Of a DNA stretch of 64,000 nucleotides, positions 22,409-29,776 are shown in pieces. The notes under the pieces were generated by a model. It worked only from the letters and a program-made list of their open reading frames with translations, was not told the DNA's origin and did no database searches. The position numbers and the translations under genes are program-made. Source of the stretch: Burkholderia pyrrocinia (GTDB lineage Bacteria > Pseudomonadota > Gammaproteobacteria > Burkholderiales > Burkholderiaceae); assembly GCF_001028665.1 (NCBI RefSeq), contig NZ_CP011505.1, forward strand, positions 1 to 64,000. The letters are read 5' to 3'. The first letter of the stretch is position 1, and the number at the start of each line of letters is the position of its first letter.

Positions 22409-24265
22409 TCAACCGAACGTGAATGCGTACGCATCGACGCCGGGATCGAGAAACTCGATCGCGAACGTGCGGTCGGCGATCGCGCCGGACTGCCGGACGA
22501 GCTGGTACAGGCGCTGCCCGGTGACCGTGCCGTAGCCCTGCGCATCGACGTCGGCGCCGTGCGCGGCACCGGGCGCCGCGCCGTCGAGCGTCACGCGAAA
22601 GCGCACGGGCTGGCCGTTCGCGCCCGGGCCGAGCACGAGGTGCAGGTCGCGTGCATGGAAGCGGTAGACGATCCGGCCGGACGGCGCGGCGAGCGACGCA
22701 CGCTCGGCGCCGACCTGCCAGGTGCCGGCGAGGCCCCAGTCGTTGAGATCGGGGCGGGCCGGCGCGTCGTAGCGATGCGCCGCGTCGCGCACGACGCCGC
22801 CCGGCGACGAGAAGTCTTCCGCGCGTGCATAACCGACATAGGTTTCGGGCGAGCGGACCTCCGCGGTATCCGCCGCCGCGAGCGCGCCCTTCGCGGGCGC
22901 ACCGGCCAGCCCGAGCGGCACGTTCAGCGCTTCCGGATGGCCGGCTTCGGCGAGCAGCGACTGGATCGCGCGTTCCGACTGTGCGTATTCGCCTTCGCCG
23001 AAGTGGTGATGGCGGATGCGCCCTTGCGCGTCGATGAAGTAGTGCGCGGGCCAGTATTCGTTGCCGAACGCGCGCCAGATCGAATAACCGTTGTCGATCG
23101 CGACCGGGTAGTCGATGCCGAGGTCGTGCACGGCCTTTTTCACGTTGCCGATGTCGCGCTCGAACGCGAACTCCGGCGCGTGCACGCCGATCACGACGAG
23201 CCCGTACGGCGCGTACTTGCGCGCCCATGCGTTGGTGTACGGCAGCGTGCGCAGGCAGTTGATGCACGAGTACGTCCAGAAATCGACGAGCACGACCTTG
23301 CCGCGCAGGCCGGCCGCCGTCAGCGGCGGCGAGTTCAGCCACTGCACGGCGCCGTCGAGCGACGGCAGCGTGCCTTCGACGGGCAGCGCGGACGGCTTCA
23401 CGTCGGCCGCGCGCATCATCGCACCGCCGGCCTGCGCGCCATCGGCAGTCGCGGCCAACATCGCACCGCCGCTTGCATTACCGGTCGTGTCGCCGGCAGC
23501 GTTGCCCGTGGCGGCCGTCGTTGCGGGCGCACCGTTCGAGCGTCCGCCGAGCCGGTCGATGAGCTTCGTCTCGAGTCCGCCGGTGGCGACGGTCGACAGT
23601 TGTGCGAGCGCGCCCGTATCGAGGCCGAGCGCAATCGCGCCGACGCCGGCCAGCAGCGTCGCGCCGATCCCGCGCCGGATCCATTCGCCGGCGCCGAGCG
23701 AGCGCTTCATCGCGGCGAACACCTTGCCGCCGATCACGAGTGCGACGGCGAGCGACGTCGCTGCGCCGGCCGCATACGCGACGAGCAGCAGCGTCGTGCC
23801 GACGTTCGCGCCGCGCAGCGCGGCGCCGGTCAGCACGAGCCCGAGGATCGGGCCGGCGCACGGCGCCCACAGCAGGCCCGTCGCGACGCCGAGCAGCAGC
23901 GACGACGCGGGGCCGGCCGGGCGGCCGTCGCGCTGCGCGAGTCCGGTGAGCCGGTTGCCGGCGGCGACGAGCGGGCGCGTCAGGTGTTCGGCGAAGCGCG
24001 GCATCAGCAGCGTCAGGCCGAACACCGCGAGCAGCACGATGGCGATCCAGCGGCCGACCTGGTTGGCCTGCGCGACCCAGCCGCCGCCGACGGCGGCGAG
24101 CGTCGCGACGACGGCGAACGTGAGCGCCATGCCGGCCAGCAGAGGCAGGCCGGTGCGCACGAACGGCTGGTCGGCGCGTGCGAACACGAACGGCAGCACG
24201 GGCAGGATGCACGGGCTCAGGATCGTGAGCACGCCGCCGAGATAGGCAAGGACGATGAGCAGCAT
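22409..24265 (-). CDS. DipZ-type CcdA-thioredoxin fusion (thiol:disulfide interchange)
   Basis: A 618-residue membrane protein. The N-terminal CcdA/DsbD-beta part (about 1-230) has six or so helices with the redox cysteines in LSPCILPVLPF and LWAPCAGPILGL. A central linker is A/G/T-rich. A periplasmic thioredoxin-like domain follows (VDFWTYSCINCLRTLPYTN, CxxC near residue 333), then a C-terminal jelly-roll-like region (about 470-618) as in mycobacterial DipZ. It moves electrons from the cytoplasm to periplasmic thiols. It sits between msrB (35 bases upstream) and msrA (73 downstream), so its job here is very likely to keep both sulfoxide reductases reduced. Confidence 0.9.
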   Translation of the reverse strand: MLLIVLAYLGGVLTILSPCILPVLPFVFARADQPFVRTGLPLLAGMALTFAVVATLAAVGGGWVAQANQVGRWIAIVLLAVFGLTLLMPRFAEHLTRPLVAAGNRLTGLAQRDGRPAGPASSLLLGVATGLLWAPCAGPILGLVLTGAALRGANVGTTLLLVAYAAGAATSLAVALVIGGKVFAAMKRSLGAGEWIRRGIGATLLAGVGAIALGLDTGALAQLSTVATGGLETKLIDRLGGRSNGAPATTAATGNAAGDTTGNASGGAMLAATADGAQAGGAMMRAADVKPSALPVEGTLPSLDGAVQWLNSPPLTAAGLRGKVVLVDFWTYSCINCLRTLPYTNAWARKYAPYGLVVIGVHAPEFAFERDIGNVKKAVHDLGIDYPVAIDNGYSIWRAFGNEYWPAHYFIDAQGRIRHHHFGEGEYAQSERAIQSLLAEAGHPEALNVPLGLAGAPAKGALAAADTAEVRSPETYVGYARAEDFSSPGGVVRDAAHRYDAPARPDLNDWGLAGTWQVGAERASLAAPSGRIVYRFHARDLHLVLGPGANGQPVRFRVTLDGAAPGAAHGADVDAQGYGTVTGQRLYQLVRQSGAIADRTFAIEFLDPGVDAYAFTFG

Positions 24266-24300
24266 GGTGCGTTCTCCAGTCGGTCGGGAGCGGGGCCGGA

Positions 24301-24831
24301 TCAGGCGGCGGCCGGGTGGAAGGCGAGCGCGAGCCCGTTCATGCAGTAGCGCAGGCCGGTCGGCGGCGGGCCGTCGTCGAACACGTGGCCGAGATGGCCG
24401 CCGCAGCGGCGGCAGTGCACTTCGGTGCGGACCATCCCGAACGACGCGTCGGCGTTGGTGCCGACCGCGTGGTCGAGCGGCTTCCAGAAACTCGGCCAGC
24501 CCGTATGGCTGTCGAACTTGGTGGCCGACGAGAACAGCGCCAGATCGCAGCCGGCGCACGCGAACGTGCCGGCCCGATGCTCGTCGTTCAGCGGGCTGCT
24601 GTACGGCCGCTCGGTGCCGGCTTCGCGCAGGATCGTGTACTGGGCGGGCGTGAGCCGGCGATGCCATTCGGCGTCGCTGAGGGTGATTTCGTATGGGGTG
24701 GCCGTCCGCGGGGCGGCCGGCTGCGCGGCGAACGCGCGGCCGACCAGCGCGCGGCGGCCGGCGGACGACAGCGCCGCGAGCGTGGCGAGGCCGGTGGCGC
24801 CGGCGAACAGCAGATGTCTGCGGGTGGGCAT
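24301..24831 (-). CDS. msrB: Peptide methionine-R-sulfoxide reductase MsrB, exported
   Basis: A 176-residue MsrB that repairs Met-R-sulfoxide. The zinc cysteines are in FACAGCDLALF and VHCRRCGGHLGHVF, and the catalytic cysteine is in LRYCMNGLAL. The N-terminus TRRHLLFAGATGLATLAAL carries a twin arginine and a hydrophobic stretch ending AFAA, so Tat export to the periplasm is likely. It is the first gene of the minus-strand msrB-dipZ-msrA operon. The left 31-bp direct repeat of the accessory block lies only 74 bases upstream of its start. Confidence 0.93.
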   Translation of the reverse strand: MPTRRHLLFAGATGLATLAALSSAGRRALVGRAFAAQPAAPRTATPYEITLSDAEWHRRLTPAQYTILREAGTERPYSSPLNDEHRAGTFACAGCDLALFSSATKFDSHTGWPSFWKPLDHAVGTNADASFGMVRTEVHCRRCGGHLGHVFDDGPPPTGLRYCMNGLALAFHPAAA

Positions 24832-24904
24832 GATGGGCTCCTGGAAGCAGGTCCTGAAAACATGCGCCTATCGTAGGCAGCGGCCGGTGTCGAAGTCCTC
24901 ACGG

Positions 24905-24935
24905 AAAGTTAAATGAATTGTGATGTCTGGGTGTT
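24905..24935 (+). repeat. 31-bp direct repeat, left copy (island boundary)
   Basis: A 31-base segment (beginning AAAGTTAAATGAATTG and ending TCTGGGTGTT) is repeated without mismatch and in the same orientation at 48182-48212. It lies in the msrB upstream region. The two copies bound about 23.3 kb of accessory genes and look like attachment-type or target repeats. Confidence 0.85.
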
Positions 24936-25032
24936 CCGTCGAGGTGCGCTGGAATCCGTCGAAGCTCCAGCTGGCAAGGGCCTTCGAGCGGGTGAGCCGC
25001 AGATGCTTACCGAGCACCTGTTCGCGCCGCGA

Positions 25033-25056
25033 TTTTTAGTGTCTTTTTAGTGTTCG
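25033..25056 (+). repeat. AT-rich 24-bp near-repeat, left copy
   Basis: TTTTTAGTGTCTTTTTAG followed by TGTTCG matches 48079-48102 at 21 of 24 positions, in the same orientation. Both copies lie just inside the 31-bp repeats (97 and 79 bases away) and could be recombinase or host-factor binding sites of the element. Function is inferred only from position. Confidence 0.5.
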
Positions 25057-25343
25057 TCGAGTGGCGCGGCGAATCCGGACTTTGGTTTGCCGATCGAATC
25101 GGACTGAGATACGAGCGTTGTTTGACTGCGGTCGCGAATCACATCGAGCGTCTGATGCGCATTGATAGACGGATGAATTTGCAAGCTATCGCGACCGACG
25201 CGTGGTGCGCGTGTGGACGCGGACGTTTGACAGTTTCTACGTAGAAACTTCAAGAAGCGACTAAGGACGTGCGCCGTTGTGCAGTGAAATGGCGACGCGA
25301 TGCGCTCCGCCGAGGTGGTCCATTCCTAGGCAGGATCCGGCGG

Positions 25344-25383
25344 AATGAAGGGGAACATAGTAAGGGCTATGTTTCCCTTCATT
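25344..25383. repeat. Long hairpin (17-bp stem)
   Basis: AATGAAGGGGAACATAG (25344-25360) pairs with CTATGTTTCCCTTCATT (25367-25383) with one G-T wobble around a TAAGGG loop. TTGGG follows, so the T-tract is poor. It may be a terminator or a structured remnant of a mobile element. Confidence 0.6.
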
Positions 25384-25628
25384 TTGGGACAGGAGCCGGG
25401 CGATGAAGATCGGGGAATCCTACCGCCGTATCCAGCCCGCGGCATCGCGTCGGTCATCTCGGCGCTGCCACCGGCCTAGTAGCTCAAGATCGTTTCTCCG
25501 CGAACTCGAGCCCCGCCAAGGAGCCCGGAGTGCTCTCAAGTCGCTCCTCGCGCCGGCAGCGCTAACCGCGGCCTGCCGAGCACTTGAGTCGCGACCCGCG
25601 ACGCGAACCGCAGTGTCAAGAAGCGCAC

Positions 25629-25943
25629 ACCACCACCAGCACGGGCAACGTCGAACTGATGAGCAGCCTCCGCGAAGACGAGGTGGTCGACTACAGATTC
25701 GAGAAAGTGCTGCGCGGCTACGATGCGGTGCGTGGCACGGTCAGGGGTGATGCGTTAGAGAACGCCATCGATGTCCTCAAGCCGCGGGGCACGACGGTTT
25801 CTCTGGTCGGTCCGCTGGACGCAGCATTCGCTCGCGCTCGACGACTGAACTTCTTCCTGACGTTCGTGTTCGGCTTGATGAGCCGCAAGATCACGCGCCT
25901 TGCGAAAAAGCGGGAAGTCACTTACTCATTCCTATTCGTGCGT
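25629..25943 (+). pseudogene. Fragment of an NADP-dependent quinone oxidoreductase (MDR family)
   Basis: An open frame of 105 codons matches the middle to C-terminal part of the intact oxidoreductase at 39717-40718: TTTSTGN, DEVVDYRFEKVLRGYDAV, NAIDVLKPRGTTVSLVGP and EVTYSFLFVR align with TTTSTGN, DVVIDYKKQDFAAELRDYDV, KSLQVLKPGGHLISISGP and GISYSFVFMR. The N-terminal half with the catalytic and cofactor-binding entry is missing, and the C-terminal 40 residues are replaced by unrelated sequence. It is a broken relic beside a TetR gene, as the intact copy is near the decayed TetR gene at 42796. This suggests two divergent copies of one module. Confidence 0.75.
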
Positions 25944-25981
25944 CACCTGGGCTTCCGGCACAAGTTCGAGAACGAATGTCC

Positions 25982-26563
25982 TCAAGTGACGTTTGGGGCA
26001 AGATGCTTCAACGTTGCTTCTCGCAGTGCATCCGAAAGCTTGGGGTCGTCAACCGCACGCGCCAACAGTATCGCTCCGACCATCGTGGCTACGGTAACGA
26101 GCGCAGTTTCATGCGCGCCGGGTTGCCCCCAGTCAGGCGACTGGCGAGCAACAAGATCGATCATTTCCTTGATGCGTCGAGTGGATACACGCCGAACCTC
26201 GGGCGCCTGACGCGGCATTTCCGAGCCGAGGGCAACGACAGGGCACCCAAGCTCGGGGTTTTCGACGTGCTCTTTGGAAAGATAAGCACGGACAAGCGAC
26301 GCCAATGCTTGTTCTGGGGGGGAGCAAGCCGCGATGCTAGCCGACGCGGCGAGGGCTTCCGCACCCGCGCGGTCCGCCGCCTCAGCCAACATCGCCTCGC
26401 GAGAAGCGAAGTGCGCATAGAACCCGCCGTGTGTCAGGCCCACTTCTTTCATGATGTCGGCGACACCCGTACCGCCGTAGCCGCTGCGTCGGATCGCGCG
26501 CGCGGCGGCTTCGACGATGCGTTGGTGGGTCAGTTCTTTGCGTCCGGGTGCGGTTCGTGGCAT
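25982..26563 (-). CDS. TetR-family regulator (TetR-1)
   Basis: A 193-residue repressor. The DNA-binding domain is at about residues 8-58 (KELTHQRIVEAAARAIRRSG ... DIMKEVGLTHGGFYAHFASREAML). The C-terminal part (ELGCPVVALGSEMPRQAPEVR ... LVTVATMVGAILLARAVDD) is the TetR_C_6/YxaF-like type common near oxidoreductase detox genes. A perfect 8+2+8 palindrome ATATGATG-TG-CATCATAT ends about 19 bases upstream of its start, so it is probably autoregulated. The same palindrome flanks the decayed paralogue near 42.8-43.3 kb, so this protein may control that operon in trans. Confidence 0.88.
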   Translation of the reverse strand: MPRTAPGRKELTHQRIVEAAARAIRRSGYGGTGVADIMKEVGLTHGGFYAHFASREAMLAEAADRAGAEALAASASIAACSPPEQALASLVRAYLSKEHVENPELGCPVVALGSEMPRQAPEVRRVSTRRIKEMIDLVARQSPDWGQPGAHETALVTVATMVGAILLARAVDDPKLSDALREATLKHLAPNVT

Positions 26564-26581
26564 GGCAACAGCTGCGTGTTG

Positions 26582-26599
26582 ATATGATGTGCATCATAT
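26582..26599. promoter_or_regulatory. TetR-1 operator (ATATGATG-N2-CATCATAT)
   Basis: A perfect inverted repeat with 8-base arms and a TG spacer, 19 bases upstream of the TetR-1 start. Related copies are at 42784-42801 and 43321-43338. The remaining 26600-26742 shows nothing else clear. Confidence 0.75.
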
Positions 26600-26742
26600 A
26601 TCAGTTCCGCGTCCGAACGTGGATCAACGGGCGCCCCCGTCTCGGATCGTCGGGCGTCCTGCCGACGCTCCCGCTCGCCGGGAGGGTAAAGCCCCATGCC
26701 GTGGGGCCGAACGAGCAATCCGGCCCGGGATGCCTGGTCGTG

Positions 26743-27462
26743 TCAGGTCGCTCTTCGCTTACGTGTCGGCGCGGTCGATTCGACTTCCTGCGTGCTCGCC
26801 CGCATGCCTACGACGCGGCTCGTGGCGGCCTCGACGCTTGCGCGCGTCGCGCCGAGGCCGACGACCAGGTTGTTGCACATCGGCACCAGGATCTCCGAAG
26901 GCGGATCCGCCACGTCGGCAAAGTGACCCGCCAGCTCGAGCGTGACGAATCCATGCACCGCGCCCCAAAGTTGCAGGCCGATGTGAACGGGATTGGTTTG
27001 CCGCACGCACCCGGTTTCCACCAGACGAGCGCATGTATCGACCAGAAGGGCGAATGCCGCCTTGAACGCTGGCGAATGTACGCTCGGGACCGCGCTCGCG
27101 CCGACCCGAGCCGGACCATATCTGCTGTGAATTGAGAGGCCGAACATCAAGTCGTACAAATGCGCATTGCGTCTCGCGGCATCCCGGTGCGCCAGCGCCA
27201 TCGCGCACAGATCGGCCAACGGATCGTCCGTTTTCGGAACCTGTTCGAAGGCGGCGGCCAGCCTTCGGAGCCCCTCGTCGGCAACGGCCCGAAGCAACTC
27301 CGGAACACCGCCGAAGTAGTTGTAAACACCCATCGTCGACAGGCCTGCTTCGTTCGATACCGAGCGCGCCTTGACTTCGGAGGGCCCGTTCGTCGCAAGC
27401 AAACGAATCGTTGCTTCGATGAGACGGGTGCGGACATCAGGGTTTGACCTATCAGTGGACAT
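26743..27462 (-). CDS. TetR-family regulator (TetR-2, WHG-type C-domain)
   Basis: A 239-residue repressor. The helix-turn-helix is at about residues 8-60 (RTRLIEATIRLLATNGPSEV ... RSVSNEAGLSTMGVYNYFGG). The C-terminal region (HRDAARRNAHLYDLMFG, HIGLQLWGAVHGFVTLELAGHF) has the W-x-x-x-H-G motif of TetR_C_13/WHG regulators. It is divergent from the enoyl-CoA hydratase operon at 27832. Two identical 13-bp dyads lie directly upstream of its ATG at 27462 and are the probable operators. It most likely controls both itself and the catabolic operon, with the pathway's acyl compound as inducer. Confidence 0.88.
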   Translation of the reverse strand: MSTDRSNPDVRTRLIEATIRLLATNGPSEVKARSVSNEAGLSTMGVYNYFGGVPELLRAVADEGLRRLAAAFEQVPKTDDPLADLCAMALAHRDAARRNAHLYDLMFGLSIHSRYGPARVGASAVPSVHSPAFKAAFALLVDTCARLVETGCVRQTNPVHIGLQLWGAVHGFVTLELAGHFADVADPPSEILVPMCNNLVVGLGATRASVEAATSRVVGMRASTQEVESTAPTRKRRAT

Positions 27463-27476
27463 ATTGCGGAGGCCTC

Positions 27477-27510
27477 ATAACGAAGTTATTCTACCAAATA
27501 ACGAAGTTAT
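27477..27510. promoter_or_regulatory. Tandem TetR-2 operators
   Basis: The dyad ATAAC-GAA-GTTAT occurs at 27477-27489 and again, identical, at 27498-27510. The centres are 21 bp apart, two helical turns, so two dimers could bind on the same DNA face. They lie 14 bases upstream of the TetR-2 start, between it and the divergent operon. No other feature stands out in 27511-27831. Confidence 0.8.
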
Positions 27511-27831
27511 AGGCAGTGACCTCGAGCGGGCAAAAGGCTGCATGGACGTCATGCCCGTTACGCAGCCATCGATGACAGATAAAGCAGCATTGGCTTGGTA
27601 TTAAGTAATGCGAAACGGTAGGGAAGAACGCTTGAATTCGCTGTGTCGGCGCTTTCCCTTCGCGCAGCCAATGCGACGCTGAAGGCTGTCATTGTCTGCC
27701 ACGTGGAACCAGCGGCGAATGCTTGCAACAGCGCGAATTTCGATCATCGAATCGAAGCCGCCTCGAGAGGCGCGTGCCGTGATCGACCCACGAAGAGCGT
27801 ATCGGCTCTTCAAGTTTCAGAGGATTCGGAG

Positions 27832-28806
27832 ATGAAAATGACACCTGCGATGCCCGGGCGCCTCGATATCGAAGCCCGAGGCACCGTATTGATCGTGCGG
27901 CTGGACGGCGGTCCGCTGGGGCTGATGGGACTGAACATGGCCAACGCGCTCGCCGCGCTGGTGGACAAGGTGGAATCTGACGATTCCGTCAAGGCAGTCG
28001 TCCTGACAGGAACGCATCCGGGGCGATTCATCGGCCACGCGGACGTTCGCTGGCTGCAGGAGGGTGGCAAGAGCATACCGGAAGTGGGGCTGGGTCTTGC
28101 CTCCGCGATCGCGCGCGCTTCCGCCGCAGTTCGACGCGTGCCTCCGCTGGCGGCCGTCGCCTCCGTCACGCCGATGGAGGGCGGGATGCAACTGGATGCA
28201 TTGCACGACACGTTCCTGCGGATGAATCGGTGCGGGATCATCTTCGTTGCCGCGCTCAACGGGTCGGCGCTCGGCCTGGGCAGCGAGCTTGCGCAGGCGT
28301 GCGACGTCCGCCTGATGGCGGATGGTGATTTCTTCATCGGGCAGCCGGAAATACTGCTCGGAATCAATCCCGGCGGCGGCGGCACGCAACGCCTGACTCG
28401 ACTGGTGGGCGCCCATCGCGCCCTCATGATGATGCTCGAGGGGCGCCCGGTGCAGCCGAGAAAGGCGCTCGAAATCGGCCTCGTTGATGAAGTGGTATCG
28501 CCCGACGAACTACTCGATCGGGCCGTCGAACTTGCGCGATACATGAGTTCCCGTCCACGTGACGCAATCGCAGCGATCAAACGGGCGGTGTACCTCGGCG
28601 GCTCCATGTCGCTTGAGGAAGGCCTGCATGTCGAGCGCACGGAATTCATTTCTATCTCGCCGACCGAGACCGCGCAATCCTTGATGGTCGAATACCTCGA
28701 GCGTACCGCTCGCGACGGTGATCTGCCGTTGTACGACCCGGCCGTCTACAAGGAAGCGCTCGAGAGCGGCCGTTTCCCTTTGCACAGCAATGGTTCAAAA
28801 CAATGA
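27832..28806 (+). CDS. Enoyl-CoA hydratase/isomerase family protein
   Basis: A 324-residue crotonase-fold protein (a second ATG at 27838 is also possible, with GGAG before it). The acyl-CoA oxyanion region VLTGTHPGRFIGHADVRWL, the central FVAALNGSALGLGSELAQACDVRLMADGDFFIGQPEILLGINPGGGGTQRLTRLVG segment (in pieces) and PAKAL-like VQPRKALEIGLVDEVV are typical. The second catalytic glutamate region (PEILLGINPGGGGT) is present. It is longer than usual (about 260) because of an insert around residues 85-130. It begins the plus-strand operon under TetR-2, and its stop overlaps the next start by ATGA, so the two are translationally coupled. Confidence 0.85.
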   Translation: MKMTPAMPGRLDIEARGTVLIVRLDGGPLGLMGLNMANALAALVDKVESDDSVKAVVLTGTHPGRFIGHADVRWLQEGGKSIPEVGLGLASAIARASAAVRRVPPLAAVASVTPMEGGMQLDALHDTFLRMNRCGIIFVAALNGSALGLGSELAQACDVRLMADGDFFIGQPEILLGINPGGGGTQRLTRLVGAHRALMMMLEGRPVQPRKALEIGLVDEVVSPDELLDRAVELARYMSSRPRDAIAAIKRAVYLGGSMSLEEGLHVERTEFISISPTETAQSLMVEYLERTARDGDLPLYDPAVYKEALESGRFPLHSNGSKQ

Positions 28807-29735
28807 GCACCCTTTCAATCCCACAGACGCCTCACCGGTTCACGCGCCGGGAAGTGCAGTTCGTCTCCGGCGAAACTTACTGCACGGCGTGGCTCTACCT
28901 GCCGGTCGGCGTGAAGCGGCCGCCGGTCGTCGTGCTCGGGCACGGGCTCGGCGCGGTTCGAGAAATGCGTTTGGATGCCTATTCCGAACGGTTTGCAGCG
29001 GCAGGCATGGCCGCATTGGCGTTCACGTATCGCTATTTCGGCGACAGCGGCGGCACACCCAGGCAACTGATGTCTGTGAAACGTCAGCTTGCCGACTGGG
29101 ACGCGGCACTGAATTTCGTCAAAGGGTGTGCCGACGTCGACGGAAACCGCGTCGCGATCTGGGGGAGTTCGTTCGGCGGGGGGCACGCCATTCGCGTGGC
29201 CAGCCGTCATCCCGAACTGCTGGCAGCGATTAGCCAGTGTCCGTTTACAGACGGTCTGGCCTCCGCGGTTGCGTTGGGCGTGCGGGCATCGATGCGCATG
29301 ACCCCTGTCGTCATGCGTGATTTCGCGGCGAAGCTGTTTGGCCGTCCGCCCGTGATGGTGCCGATAGCCGCCACGCCCGGCCAGCCGGCATTGATGAACG
29401 CACACGATGCGCTGTCGGGTTATCTGGCGCTGGTGCCCAAGGGGTTGAAGTTCGTCAATCACGTATCGGCGAGAGTGATTCCTGAAATTGCGACTTACCG
29501 GCCCGGACGCTCGGCTGCGAAGGTCCGGTCGCCCATCCTGTTTTGTGTCAGCACGACGGATACGGTTACTCCGGCGGATCGGACCATCGCGCTGGTCAAG
29601 CACGCGCCGCGCGGCGAAATCAAGCTGTACGGTGCCGGACATTTCGACTTCTATCTGGGCGAGCCCTTCGAACGCCTGGTGTCTGACCAGGTTCGCTTCT
29701 TGACCGAACACCTGCTCGGATCCTCGGCGCGCTGA
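28803..29735 (+). CDS. Alpha/beta hydrolase (S15/dienelactone-hydrolase-like)
   Basis: A 310-residue serine hydrolase. The oxyanion block VVVLGHGLGAVREM, the nucleophile elbow WGSSFGGGHAI (Ser near 123), the acid region FCVSTTDTVTP and the histidine in YGAGHFDFYLGEPF give a complete triad. Such proteins act on esters, thioesters or lactones. The gene overlaps the upstream enoyl-CoA hydratase gene by 4 bases and is followed by an acyl-CoA ligase, so it may release an acid that the ligase then activates. No signal peptide is seen, so it is cytoplasmic. Confidence 0.87.
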   Translation: MSTLSIPQTPHRFTRREVQFVSGETYCTAWLYLPVGVKRPPVVVLGHGLGAVREMRLDAYSERFAAAGMAALAFTYRYFGDSGGTPRQLMSVKRQLADWDAALNFVKGCADVDGNRVAIWGSSFGGGHAIRVASRHPELLAAISQCPFTDGLASAVALGVRASMRMTPVVMRDFAAKLFGRPPVMVPIAATPGQPALMNAHDALSGYLALVPKGLKFVNHVSARVIPEIATYRPGRSAAKVRSPILFCVSTTDTVTPADRTIALVKHAPRGEIKLYGAGHFDFYLGEPFERLVSDQVRFLTEHLLGSSAR

Positions 29736-29776
29736 TTCGGACGCCAAACGTACCCAACTACCTAGAGAGAGCAAAG

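Larger units (their letters stand above)
24936..25628. other. Gene-free left end of the accessory block
   Basis: No convincing gene is seen in these roughly 690 bases. They hold an AT-rich 24-bp near-repeat (25033-25056) and a long hairpin (25344-25383). Short open frames exist but match nothing I recognise. A stretch after 25400 could be the remains of a decayed coding region leading into the oxidoreductase fragment. Confidence 0.5.

Noticed and set aside
24936..25628. Possible transposase or integrase remnant at the left end of the island
   Set aside because: None of the short frames shows a DDE or tyrosine-recombinase motif, so no mobile-element gene is claimed.
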